Below are positions 11,744-21,671 of a stretch of DNA of 64,000 nt, one piece after another. Position 1 is the first letter of the stretch, and every line of letters begins with the position of its first letter. The notes under the pieces are model-generated. The model worked only from the letters and a program-made list of their open reading frames with translations. It was not told the origin of the DNA and searched no databases. The stretch covers positions 7,307,009 through 7,371,008 of the forward strand of contig NC_133957.1 of assembly GCF_031877795.1 (NCBI RefSeq). Reading direction: 5' to 3'. The stretch is from Strix aluco (lineage: Eukaryota > Chordata > Aves > Strigiformes > Strigidae). The translations under genes and the position numbers were made by a program.

Positions 11744-12050
11744 GGGGCTGCTGGCCCCGCCCTCTCCCCTCCAGCACCCAATGGGGCTCCTGGCCCTGCC
11801 CCCTCCCCTCCAGCACCCAATGGGGCTCCTGGCCCCGCCCCCTCCCCTCCAGCTGCCAATGGGGCTCCTGGCCCTGCCCCTTCCCCTCCAGCACCCAATG
11901 GGGCTGCTGGCCCCGCCCCTCCCCTCCAGCACCCAATGGGGCTGCTGGCCCCGCCCCTCCCCTCCAGCACCCAATGGGGCTGCTGGCCCTGCCCCCTCCC
12001 CTCCAGCTGCCAATGGGGCTCCTGGCCCCGCCCCTCCCCTCCAGCTCCCC
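11744..12050. repeat. 38-39-bp minisatellite carrying CCAAT and GC boxes
   Basis: Eight units of 38-39 bp, each with GGGGCTCCTGG, a CCCCGCCC or CCCTGCCCC block, CCCCTCCAG and ACCCAAT or GCCAAT. Seven CCAAT pentamers and several Sp1-type GC boxes result, evenly phased. All three frames on both strands stay open through it, which explains several long but meaningless open frames. Confidence 0.85.
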
Positions 12051-12059
12051 GCAGTTGGT

Positions 12060-12380
12060 CCCCAGAAGGGTCGAGACCCCCAAGGCCGAGGAGGACGAGG
12101 GGTGTCACTGAGCGTAAAAAGATCATTTCTGGGCAACAAACATTGGCTGTTTCCCCACCAAGAATCACCACGACCGACGACAGAGCGTGAGCCGGGCCCG
12201 GGGCCGTCAGGACGTCCCAAGATCCGCAGCGGTAGCTCCAACCTTCCTTTTTCTCTCTAAACTCCCTTTTCCCCTTTCTCTCACCCGTCTCTACTAGGCG
12301 CCACTTCACAATAAACACAATAAACTGTCACTTTTTGATTGACAAAACCCCCTTTGGGGATTAATTCAATTTTTCACTGC
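12060..12380 (+). repeat. Possible LTR-derived R/U5-like segment
   Basis: A pyrimidine-rich run (12,240-12,290) is followed by two overlapping AATAAA signals near 12,310-12,325 and a GATCGTGGCATGAACCCTCA phrase that I associate with avian retroviral LTR/leader DNA. With the CCAAT/GC-box array before it, the whole 11.74-12.38 kb block could be one plus-strand LTR with an expanded U3. Borders and target-site duplications were not found. Fossil, low confidence. Confidence 0.3.
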
Positions 12381-12609
12381 CGAGATCGTGGCATGAACCC
12401 TCACGACTCCCCCAGGGGCCCGTGACAGAGGCGGGGCACGACCTCGCCCCCGGCGTGGATCAAACCCCCTGGGGAGGAGCCTGGGGGGCGCCTGGGGCTG
12501 CTCCCAGGCCTCCAGCTGCCTCCTGGGGGGGTCCCGGGGGGGTCCCGGGGGGCCCCGACCTGCTCCAGCGTCGCTCGGCACGAAGCCGCCTTGGGAGGGT
12601 CGGGGGCTG

Positions 12610-13490
12610 CTGCCGGGGCTTGTCCTGGCTCCAGGAGAAACCAGGATGGTCCTGGGGAGACTGGGGGAGGCCTGGGAGCATGGAAGGGTACTGGGAGCAC
12701 TGGGAGAGCACTTGGGAGCACTGAGGGGTACTGAGAGTACTGTGAGGGCACTGGGGGCACTGGGAGCACTGAGGAGCACTGGGAACACTGGGGGGCACTG
12801 GGAGCACTTGGAGCACTGAGGGTCACTGGCGGCACTGGGAGTATTGGGGACACTGGGAGCACTGGGGGGGCACGGGGGACACTGGGAGTACTGGGAGCAC
12901 TGTGGGGGGACTGGGAGTACAGGGGGGCACTGGGAGTGCTGAGGGGCACTGGGAGTACTGGGAGCACTGGGGGGGATTGGGAGCATTGGGGGGGCACTGG
13001 GAGCACTGGAGAAGTCCTGGGAACACTGGGGAGACTGGGAAGCACTGAGGGGTGCTGGGAGCACTGGGGGTGGGGGGAGCACTGGGAGTGCTGGGGAGAC
13101 TGTGGGGAGACTGTGGGGAGGCGCTGAGGGACACTGGGAGTACTTGGAGGACACTGGGGGCACTGGGGAAACTGGGGAGGGGCACTGGAAGCACTGGGGT
13201 GTCCTGGGACCACTGGGGAGCACTGGGGAGGCACTGGGAGGACACTGCAAGCACTGGGGAGACTGAGGAGCACTGAGGGGTGCTGGGAGCACTGAGGGGG
13301 GGCACTGGGAGGACACTGGGGACATTGAGGGGCACCGGGACCACTAGGAACACTGGGAAGCACTGGGAGCACTGGGGAGACTGCGGGGGGGGGCACTGAG
13401 GGACACTGGGAGTACTTGGAGGACACTGGGAGCACTGAGGAGACTGGGAAGTACTGAAGGGTGCTGGGAGCACTGGGCACCCCATCATAT
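12610..13490. repeat. CACTGGGAG-type minisatellite
   Basis: About 870 bp built from roughly 10-bp units of the CACTGGGAGCACTGGGG type with many variants. Long cysteine/serine/proline-rich open frames on the minus strand are shadows of the repeat. Confidence 0.9.
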
Positions 13491-13627
13491 CACCCAGTTG
13501 CACACACACACCCCCCCTCCAGCCCCCTCTCTGGGTCGGGGGCTCAGGGGAGGTGTTGGGGAGTCCCCAGATTGGGGGGAGGGGGGGGGGAGTGTCCCAG
13601 CAGAGAGGGTTTGATTGACAGCTGGCA

Positions 13628-13633
13628 TTTATT
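13628..13633 (-). terminator. AATAAA poly(A) signal of the lipoxygenase gene
   Basis: The minus strand reads CAATAAATG here, about 540 bp past the lipoxygenase stop codon, and it is the first canonical hexamer downstream. It gives a 3' UTR of a little over 0.5 kb. Confidence 0.6.
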
Positions 13634-13664
13634 GAGGGGGTGAGGTTGAGAAGCGGGGCGGGGG

Positions 13665-14150
13665 GCTGAGGGTGGTGGGTGCTCAGGAGATGGGCACTGG
13701 GGGTGCTCAGTTAGGTGCTGGGTGCTGGGGGTGTCTGGGTGCTGGGATGATGGGTGCTCAGGTGATGGGTGCTAGTGGTGCTCAGTGGGTGGCCAGGTGT
13801 GGGGTCCTGGGGGTGCTGAGGGCGCTCAGTTCGGTGCTGGGGGTGCTGGGTGCTCAGGTGATGGGTGTTGGTGGTGCTCAGCTGGGTGCTGGGGGTGGAG
13901 TCCTGGGGGTGCTGGGTGCTCAGTGGGTACTGGGTGCTGCTGGGTGTGGGGTGCTGGGGGTGTTGGGTGCTGGGGATGCTCAGTTGGGTGATGGGGATGG
14001 CCAGGTGTGGGGTCCTGGGGTTGTTGGGTGCTGGGGGTGCTGGGTTCTCAAGTGATGGGTGCTGCTGGTGCTCAGTTGGGTGCTGGGGGTGGCCGGGGCT
14101 GGGGTCCTGGGTGCTCAGGTGCTGGGTGCTGCCGGGGGCGGGGTGCTGGG
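13665..14150. repeat. GGTGCTGGG minisatellite in the lipoxygenase 3' UTR
   Basis: A G/T-rich array of roughly 9-20-bp units (GGTGCTGGGGGTGCTGGGTG and relatives). It occupies nearly the whole segment between the stop codon at 14,169 and the poly(A) signal, so it is expected to be transcribed as a C/A-rich 3' UTR. Confidence 0.85.
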
Positions 14151-14168
14151 GGGCGGGGCCCCCCGGGC

Positions 14169-16288
14169 TCAGATGGAGATGCTGTTCTCCGTCTCCAGTG
14201 GGTTCATGTAGTTGTATCTCAGCTCGGCCCACTGGTTCCTCTCCTCGATGTGGTCCCGGATCTCCTCCAGCCGCCCTTGGAAGGCCCTGATGAGGCGCCG
14301 GGGTTCCACCTCGGTGAACCGCTCCTCTGGGTACTGTCCCAGCAGCCTCTGGGGGGACACAGAGATGGGGGAACCCCCCAGGATCAACCAGGAGGCATCT
14401 CCACCCATCTGGGAGCCTCCAGGTAGCTGTAGAGCGCTGGAGGCCACCACCTTGGGCTTGGGAGTAGCCAAGGTGGGGACACGCAGCTTGTGGGGCACCT
14501 CTTGGGGTTCATCAGCTCCCCAAGAGCTGCCATTTTGGGGAGGGGACTCACCACGTCCTTGAGGCGGGAGCTGAGGAGGATGAGGGCCACCAGGATGTTG
14601 GCGGTGGTGTCCACCTCGGGGACGGTGTCGAGGAAGTGCTGGAGGAAGGCCTTGCCCTTCTCTCGCGGCGGCGGGTGGCGCATGGAGGACGGAGCGTTGG
14701 GCATGTAGGCGCCCAGGTCGTACTGTGGGGGGAGGGGTCACCGTCAGCAGAGGACAGGCCTCTGCGGGGGTGTGGGGGCGTTCTCCCGGGGTGGGGTGGG
14801 GACATGCTTCCAACATGGAGAGGAGAGGAGAGGGATGGGGACAACTCTCTGGCACGGGGATGGGGTGGATGGGGACGTTCTCCTGAGGTGGGTTGGGGGT
14901 GTCCTTCCAACATGGAGAGGGGATGGATGGGGACATCCCTCCAGCATGGGGACAGGTTGGATGGGGACGTTCTTCTGAAGTTGGGGTGGAAACATCCTTC
15001 CAACATGGAGAGCAGATGGATGGGGACGTCCTTCTGGCATGGAGAGGAGACGGATGGGGATGTTCTCCTGAGGTGGGGTGGGAACATTCCTTTGGCATGG
15101 AGAGATGGATGGGGACATCCTTCTGGCATGGGGACAGGTTGGATGGGGATGTTCTCCTGAGGAGGGGTGGGGACATCCTTCCAACATGGAGAGGGGAGGG
15201 ATGGGGATGTTCTCCTGTGATGGGAATGTCCCTTTGCAATGGAGAGGAGATGGATGGGGACATTCCTCCAACATGGAGAGATGGATGGGGACATTCTCCT
15301 GAGGTGGGGTGGGGTGGGGACATCCTTCCAACATGGAGAGGGGAGGCATGGGGACAACCCTCTGGCACAGGGATGGGGTGGATGGGGACATTCTCCTGAG
15401 GTGGGGTGGGGATGTCCCTCTGGCATGAAGAGGAGATGGATGGGAATGTCCCTCCAGCATGGGGACAGGTTGGATGGGGATGTTCTCCTGAGGTGGGGTG
15501 GGGTGGGGACATCCTTCTAATATGGAGAGGGGATGGATGGGGATGTTCCTCCAGCATGGGGACAGGTGGGACACAGACATCTACCCCAGCTCAGGATGGG
15601 GCCATCCCTCCTCTGCACAGAGGGGTTGGGGGGAGGACACATCTCTCCAGGGTGGGTTGGGGACATCTTTTGGGTGCAGAGGGGTCAGAAGTCCCCTGTC
15701 CCACCTGCCCGTTGTTGACAGCCGCATGTTGCGTCGAGCAGGTGAACATCACCATGGTGAGGAACTTGCTCAGCTCTGCCACCGTCTGCAGCGAGGAGGG
15801 GATACCTGGGGGGGGTGGGAAGAGCATCAGGGACCTGTCCTTGCATGTCCCCACCCCCAACCCCACCCCTGGGGACATCCCGTGGCCCCCGCAGCGGTGG
15901 CACCTGAGGAGGTCCTGCCCAAGAAGCCGTTGGTGAAGATGTCCATCACCCAGGCCTGCAGCTCGGCGTCACCGCTCACCGCCGCGTCCTCCCCGTAGTA
16001 GAAATCCACGATTCCACCGACAAAACTACGGTGGGGTGGGGTGAGGGGGGGGTGTGACCGTGAGGTGACAGCGCACCCATGGGACCGCCGCCAGCTGTCA
16101 CCCACCCCCTGGTCCCACCTGGCAATGGCCTCCCAGAGCTTCAGCCCGTCGTCCCGGTAGTGGTAGTTGGGGAGGTGGCTCAGGCCGCGGTGGCGGATGT
16201 CGTCCGGGAGGCAGAGGGACGTGTAGGTGACGCTCTCCAGGCCCCGCCGGACGATGAGCAGCATCCCCTCATAGGTGACCCCCGAGGC
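14169..16288 (-). CDS. ALOX15B: Lipoxygenase exons 9-13: remaining ligands and C-terminus
   Basis: Exons 9 (170 bp), 10 (122), 11 (101), 12 (171) and 13 (180) have the lengths I recall as conserved across vertebrate lipoxygenases. Exon 9 holds [14 protein letters not shown], exon 10 [10 protein letters not shown] and GFLGRTSSG, exon 11 [12 protein letters not shown] with iron ligands His544 and Asn548, exon 12 [14 protein letters not shown] and LDTVPEVD, and exon 13 [13 protein letters not shown] and the terminal ENSISI, whose Ile carboxylate is the fifth ligand. A minisatellite fills the intron between exons 11 and 12. Confidence 0.85.
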
Positions 16289-19200
16289 CTGGCCGGGAGG
16301 GGGCACCCATGGGTGCTCGGGGCAGGAGGCACCGGCTTTGGGCCCCCAGCTCCAAGCTGCGGCTGCCAGTGGACGGCAGTTCCAGCCCCCAGTGGGCTCT
16401 TCAGTGGCCCTCAGGGTCTCCAGTGCTCCCAATACACCCCAGTACTACCCAGAGCTCCTAGGGCACCAGTACTCTAAGTACTGACCCAGTAACCCCCCAG
16501 TATCCCCCAGTGTACCCAACTGTCCCCAGTCCCACCATGTTCTCCAGTGTCCCCCAGGGTCTTCAGTGCTCAACAGTGCCCCCCAGTATACTCCAGTGCC
16601 CCCAGTGCTTTCAGTACACCCCAGTGACCACCAGTGCCCCCCAGTGCTTCCAGTACACCCCAGTTCCCTCCCAGTGCTCCCAGTTGACCCCAGTGCTCCC
16701 CAGCCCCACCCCCATACTCTGTAGTGTCCCCCAGGGTGCTCTGTGCTCCCCAGTGCCCCCCAGTATACTACAGTGCCCCCCAGTGCTTCCAGTACAATCC
16801 AGTGCGCTCCCAGTGCTCCCAGTTGATGCCAGTGCCCCTCAGTTCTCCCTGGTGCCCCCCCATACTCTCTAGTGTCCCCCAGGGTCCTCTACGCTCCCCA
16901 GTTCCCCTAGTATACTACAGTTCCCCCCAATATATTACAGTGCCCCCCAGTGCTTCCAGTACACTCCAGTGCCCTCCCAGTGCTCCCAGCAGACCCCAGT
17001 GCTTCCAGTCACCGGGGCTGACCTTGTCGATGACGCCGCCGGGGTTGATGAGGACGGTCCGGGCCAAGGTGTTGATGTGCAACGTGAAATGGAAGTGGGG
17101 GACGAGGAGCTGGAGGTGGCAACCAAGAGCTTGGAGATGACCAGGGACCTCCCGGGGGTGATGGGACACACAAGGGGGGGTGGCCCTGAGGTGGGACCTT
17201 ACCTTGAAAAGGGGGTGGCAGGAGGGCAGCTGGCGTAGGGTGGCGACGGCAAAGACCTCGGCGAAGAGGTGGGTCCTCAGGAGGTGGGTGAGGAGCTGGT
17301 GGCTGTAGAAGTCCGCGTTGCGCACCCACGTCTTGGCCAACAGCCAATCCCACTCACCGTCGCTCGGCAAGAAGATGGGGCTGGCGGGGCCCGGCGTTTG
17401 GCTGAGCTGTAGGACACACCCACCAGTTCAACCAGTATCCCCGTGGCGTTGTCCACTGGGATTTATGGGAGGGGCTACCCCTACCTGGATGGCGATGGGG
17501 CGCAGGAGCCCGTCGGCGCCCTGGTGCAAGAGGCAGAGGGGGGCGGCCACATGCTGCTGGCGCCCGTGGATGGTGCCGCTGGGGATTCCCTCCAGCACCT
17601 CGTAGTCCACGAGGAAGACTCGTCCCTCTTCCATCTCCTTCTCCAAGTGGGTGCCACCCCCCAAGGACGGCGCCACCATCTCCGGGGTCACCGGGAATTT
17701 CGGCGGCAGCGCGGCGCAGCGCCGGATGACGATGGGGTTGTTGCCGTTGAGGAACTGGTAACCGAAGAAGTCGTCTTCTCGCCAGCGTCTGGCCACGTAG
17801 TCGGGGACTAGAGGGGGCAGCCGGACGTCAGCACCCAACCACCCACCCGCCGCAGGACCTTCCTCACCCCAGGGGGTGAGGGAGGACACCCGAGGCACCC
17901 ACCGATCTCCCTTCCCTGCGTCCGGGAGAAGATGCTGCGCATCTCGTCCAGGCTCTTCCAGGAGGTGGGTCTCAACAGGAACCCTGCCAGAAGGTGGGAG
18001 GCCCCTCTGGGGGACAGAGGGGGGTGTCAGCACCCACCACCCCTTCCCTTGCCCCCCAGCCCCGCGTCAGGGTGGCACTGGTGATGCTCCTCCCCGACCT
18101 TGAGGAGTCTCTTACTGGAAGACGAGGACGCCGGTGAAGTTTGTGGCCCTCACGGTGGAGAACTGGACATTGGAGTCCAGCTCAAAGATGGAGCCCACGT
18201 TGAGGCAACGGGGCCAACCCTCAGCGAAGGTCTTCCACCTTGGAGGAGGACATACCTGTCAGCATCACCCTGGCCATGGTGGGCCTCCATCCCTACGTCC
18301 CCGCTCTCACTGGTAAGCCTCCTGCCGCGCCTTCAGCTCCTCCCGCCGATGCTCTTTGAGGATCTCCAACTCATCGTCCACCAGCTTCTTCCCTGGAAAG
18401 GAGGAAGGAGGGGTCACAGAATCATCACAGAGTCTTCCAGGTTGGAAAAGCCCTTGAAGCTCCTCCAGCCCAACCATGAACCTCACCCTGACCGTTCCCA
18501 ACTCCACCAGATCCCTCAGCGCTGGCTCAACCCGACTCTTCAACCCCTCCAGGGATGGGGACTCCCCCCCTGCCCTGGGCAGCCCATTCCAACGCCCAAC
18601 AACCCCTTCTGCAAAGAAATCCTTCCTAAGAGCCAGTCTGACCCTGCCCTGGCGCAGCTTGAGGCCATTCCCTCTTGGCCTGGTGCTGGTTCCTTGGCTC
18701 AAGAGACTCATCCCCCCTCTCTGCACCCTCCTCTCAGGGAGTTGCAGAGGGCCATGAGGTCTCCCCTCAGCCTCCTCTTCTCCAGACTAAACCCCCCCAG
18801 TTCCCTCAGCCGCTCCCCATCAGACCTGTGCTCCAGACCCTGCACCAGCTCCGTTGCCCTTCTCTGGACACGCTCGAGTCATTCAATGGCCTTTTTGTAG
18901 TGAGGGGCCCAAAACTGAACCCACTCATCAAAGTGTGGTCAAGGTTGGGCCCCACCCAGCTCAGCAGAGGAGGTTGGGGATGGGCTGGGTCCTACCTGAG
19001 CCCTCCCGGACCTCCAAGGTGATGACCCCCTCCAGCCACTGGTGGCAGGGGAAGCGGTAGAGGGTCCCGTCGGGGGCCGTCACGCGGACGTCCTTGCAGA
19101 ACCAGGCGTCCTCCAGGAAGAGGCGCCACTTGTGCAGGCGGATGAGGACGATGGGCCCCAAGTCCCGGTCGCAGCGAACACTCAGCTGCTTCTCCTGGGC

Positions 19201-21324
19201 AGGGGGGGAGGGAGGGGGTGAACAGCTTGGGGGGGGAGGGGGCAGCTACCCCAGCGTGGCCCTGGGGGACACGGGTGCTCCCCACCAGCGGGGTGGGGGC
19301 TCAGAACAGCCCCCAAGGATCCACTTCCTCGATCCCCCCAAGACCCCCCCCCCAGGACCCCTGTTCCTCCATCCCCCCCCTGACGCTTTTCCTTCCTCTG
19401 CCACAACTCAGGTCCTGCAGCCCCCCAGGATCCCTTTCCTCCCCCCACAAGACCCTTTTCCTCCACACACCCCAATACCCTTTTCCCCCACCCCCCAGGA
19501 CCCCTTCCCACCATCCCCCTCAGGATCTTTTTCCTCCATCCCCCCAACACCCTTCCCACCACCACCCCCCCCAGGACCCCTTTCCTCCCCCCCCAAGACC
19601 CTTTTCCTACGCCCCCCCCCACCTTTTTCCTCCATCCCCCCAGATCCTTCTTCACCACTCCCCAGGACCCCTTTCCTCTCCCCTCCCCCCAGACCCCTTC
19701 CCACCATCCCCCTCAGGATCCTTTTTCTCCAGCCCCCCAACACCCTTTTCCTACCCCCCCCCGAGAACTCCTACCCTACAGCCCCCAGGACCCCTTCCCA
19801 CCAGCCCCCCAAGATACTTTTCCTCCACCCCCCCAATACCCTTCCCCCCCCCCCCCCCAGGACCTCTTCCCACCATCTCCCTCAGGATCTTTTTCCTCCA
19901 TCCCCCCCAACATCCTTCCCACCATCCCCACCCAGGACCCTTTTTCTGCACCCCCCCAATACCCCTTTTCCTCCCCCCCCAGGGACCCCTTTCCCCCCCC
20001 TCAAGACCCTTTTCCTCCACTTCCTTTTTCCTCCATCCCCCCAAGATCCTTTTTCTCCCTCCCCAGGACCCCTTTCCTCCCACCCCCAGACCTATTCCCA
20101 CTATCCCCCCAAGATCCTTTTTCTCCAGCCCCCCAATACCCCTTTTCCTCCCCCCCCAAGACCCATTCCCATCAGCACCCCAGGACCCCTTTCCTCCACC
20201 CCGCAAGACCCCTTTCCTCCACCCCCCCAATACCCTTCCCCCCGCCCCCCCCAGGACCCCTTCCCACCATCCCCCTCAGGATCTTTTTCCTCCATCCCTC
20301 AACATCCTTCCCACCATCCCCCCCCAAGATCCTTTTTCTCCAGCCCCCCAGTACCCCTTTTCCTCCACCCCCAAGATCCCTCTTCTCCCTCCCCAGATCC
20401 TTTTCCTCTGCCCCCAAGACCCCTTCCCACCATACACCCCAGGACCCCTTTCCTCCACCCCCCAAAACCCTTTTCCTCCACACACCCCCCCTCCTTTTTC
20501 CTCCATCCCCCTAAGATCCTTCTCCACCACTCCCCAGGACCCCATTCACCCTCCCCAAGGACCCCTTCCCACCCTCCCCCTCAGGATCCTTTTTCTCCAG
20601 CCCCTCAACACCCTTTTCCTCCCCACCCCCAGGGCTCCTTCCCACTATCCCCCAGGACGCCTTCCTACTGGCCCCCCAAGATCCTTTTCCTCCACCCCCC
20701 CCCAATACCTTCCCCCCCCCCCCCCCAGGACCTCTTCCCACCATCCCCCTCAGGATCTTTTTCCTCCATCCCCCAACATCATTCCCACCATCCCCCACCC
20801 AAGACCCCTTACCTCCACCCCCCAGGACCCCTTTCCTCCACGCCCCCAGATCCTTTCTCTCCAGCCCCCCAGTACCCTTTTCCTTCACCCCCCAACACCC
20901 CTTTCCTCCCCCCACAAGACCCCTTCCCACCACCCCCCCAGGACCGCTTTCCTCCAACCCCCCAGATCCCTTTCCCCCACCCCCAAGATCCCTTCCCACC
21001 ATCCCCCCAGATCCTTCTCCACCACCCCCCAAGACCCTTTTCCTCCCCCCCCCAGGACCCCTTTCCCCCCATCGCCCCCAAAACTTGAAGATGACCCAGC
21101 CCTTCTCCCACCCCCTCCAGCCAACCCCACGCCAGGACCCCTGGGACAGCCCCTGCCACCCCTCATGTCCCCGTCCCCGCACCCACCATCCCCTGCAGGA
21201 ACAAGGCGCTGATGTTCTTCCGGCAGCTCTCACCGCGGCTGCCCACCAAGGTGATGGAGATGGAGTTGCTGGTCCCAGCTTGGAGAACATCCCCTGTTGC
21301 CACCTTCACCTTGTAGACGGCCAT
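14169..21324 (-). CDS. ALOX15B: Arachidonate lipoxygenase, ALOX15B type (13 coding exons, 667 aa)
   Basis: Lipoxygenases are non-haem iron dioxygenases that peroxidise polyunsaturated fatty acids. Exons, 5' to 3': 21324-21187, 19194-18996, 18392-18311, 18238-18116, 18006-17903, 17807-17485, 17406-17203, 17109-17023, 16288-16119, 16025-15904, 15805-15705, 14722-14552, 14348-14169. Every border has GT/AG and every phase agrees, giving 667 codons with no stop, the usual family length. An N-terminal PLAT domain (about residues 1-112) precedes the catalytic domain. Iron ligands are visible as His364, His369, His544, Asn548 and the C-terminal Ile667. HINTLAR, CHPLFK and IPSSL resemble ALOX15B most, while the SISI end also occurs in ALOX12B. 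The choice of paralogue and the symbol are inference; membership of the family is not in doubt. Confidence 0.85.
14790..15590. repeat. Minisatellite in lipoxygenase intron 11
   Basis: About 0.8 kb of imperfect 40-60-bp units made of GATGGGGACATTCTCCTGAGG, GTGGGGTGGGGACATCCTTCC and AACATGGAGAGG phrases. The open frames that cross it on both strands are shadows of the repeat. Confidence 0.9.
16410..17010. repeat. CCCCCAGTG minisatellite in lipoxygenase intron 8
   Basis: About 0.6 kb of CCCCCCAGTGCTTCCAGTAC-like units of roughly 10-20 bp, close in character to the reverse complement of the 12.6-13.5 kb array (CACTGGGAG), but not obviously the same family. Confidence 0.85.
17023..17406 (-). CDS. 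ALOX15B: Lipoxygenase exons 7-8: first two iron ligands
   Basis: Exon 7 encodes [22 protein letters not shown] and the HxxxxHxxxxH helix, in which the second and third histidines (residues 364 and 369 by my count) correspond to the His pair that binds iron in 5-lipoxygenase (His367/His372). Exon 8 is 87 bp and carries HINTLAR and NPGGVIDK. The following exon begins with Ala. The residue that sets R or S stereochemistry lies in this area, but I cannot assign it without an alignment. Confidence 0.85.
17485..18392 (-). CDS. ALOX15B: Lipoxygenase exons 3-6: start of catalytic domain
   Basis: Exons 3 (18392-18311), 4 (18238-18116), 5 (18006-17903) and 6 (17807-17485) encode the helical start of the catalytic domain, with [48 protein letters not shown] and PIAIQ. 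Exon 6 is 323 bp and reads straight through a point where I remember family members carrying an intron, so the gene seems to have 13 rather than the usual 14 coding exons. A CR1 fragment sits in the intron between exons 2 and 3. Confidence 0.8.
18414..18957 (-). mobile_element. CR1 LINE 3' fragment in lipoxygenase intron 2
   Basis: The plus strand begins with the reverse complement of a CR1 3' end (CACAGAATCATCACAGAGTC) and continues through the recognisable 3' part of ORF2, read on the minus strand as [20 protein letters not shown]. It is truncated at the 5' end, as CR1 copies usually are. Confidence 0.9.
18996..21324 (-). CDS. ALOX15B: Lipoxygenase exons 1-2: PLAT domain
   Basis: Exon 1 (21324-21187) starts [20 protein letters not shown] and runs into [13 protein letters not shown], the first strands of a PLAT/C2-like beta barrel. 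The ATG is the only one in frame before the domain. Exon 2 (19194-18996) supplies the rest, including [19 protein letters not shown] and FPCHQWLEG, both typical of the family. In characterised lipoxygenases the PLAT domain helps calcium-dependent membrane binding. The intron between these exons is nearly filled by a 1.75-kb pyrimidine-rich minisatellite. Confidence 0.85.
19310..21080. repeat. 1.75-kb pyrimidine-rich minisatellite in lipoxygenase intron 1
   Basis: Imperfect units of about 20-60 bp made of CCCCCCAGGACCCCTTCCC, ACCATCCCCCTCAGGATC and TTTTTCCTCCA. The plus strand is almost entirely C and T, so the gene's sense strand is G/A-rich. All six frames lack stops over long runs, giving open frames up to 664 codons that encode only proline, serine and phenylalanine repeats or the glycine-rich reverse. 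These are not genes. Confidence 0.95.
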
Positions 21325-21491
21325 GACGAGCTGCCCTGCGGACACACAGCGACGGCCAAGAGAAGCCTCCAAAAAGCCACCAGCTGTAAGAGTGAGGGCT
21401 TTTGGGGTGGAAACCTGCCGATTTGGGGGCTTTGCACACCGCAAAGCTCTTGCACAAGCCGGGTGGCCGGTCCTTCCTGCTCAAGAGAAGC

Positions 21492-21514
21492 TCTTATCAG
21501 GTGACCGTTATCAG
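21492..21514 (-). promoter_or_regulatory. Paired GATA motifs upstream of lipoxygenase start
   Basis: The minus strand carries CTGATAAC and CTGATAAG 15 bp apart, about 170-190 bp upstream of the ATG at 21,324. No TATA box is visible between the ATG and the LTR at 21,672. Use of these sites is inference only. Confidence 0.25.
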
Positions 21515-21671
21515 TGGCATCCGGCCAAGCTAATCTCAACGGATGTGGCCAACGGGGACATTGCCCAAGCGATGGCCACGGGGCCAAGGCGGGGGGTGTT
21601 GGTCATGGTTCAGCATCTCCTGCTTCCCCAGGGCCTCCTCTGCCTCCTGCCACATCCCTGCCCACGCCGCT

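Noticed and set aside
11134-13480. Minus-strand frames of 394, 359 and 319 codons rich in Gly, Pro, Ser or Cys
   Set aside because: They follow tandem arrays in which every frame is open. Composition simply mirrors the repeat units.
14169-15557. A 462-codon minus-strand frame ending in the lipoxygenase C-terminus
   Set aside because: Only the last 59 codons are exon 13. The rest is a stop-free intronic minisatellite read in the same frame, and the exon 13 acceptor at 14,348 separates them.
18476-18757. Recurring frames [20 protein letters not shown], found at eight or more sites
   Set aside because: They are the antisense reading of CR1 3' ends. Repetition reflects LINE copy number and not a gene family.
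19094-21212. Two overlapping 664-codon plus-strand open frames and long minus-strand glycine-rich frames
   Set aside because: They are low-complexity translations of the pyrimidine-rich minisatellite in lipoxygenase intron 1, with no domain and no codon structure.
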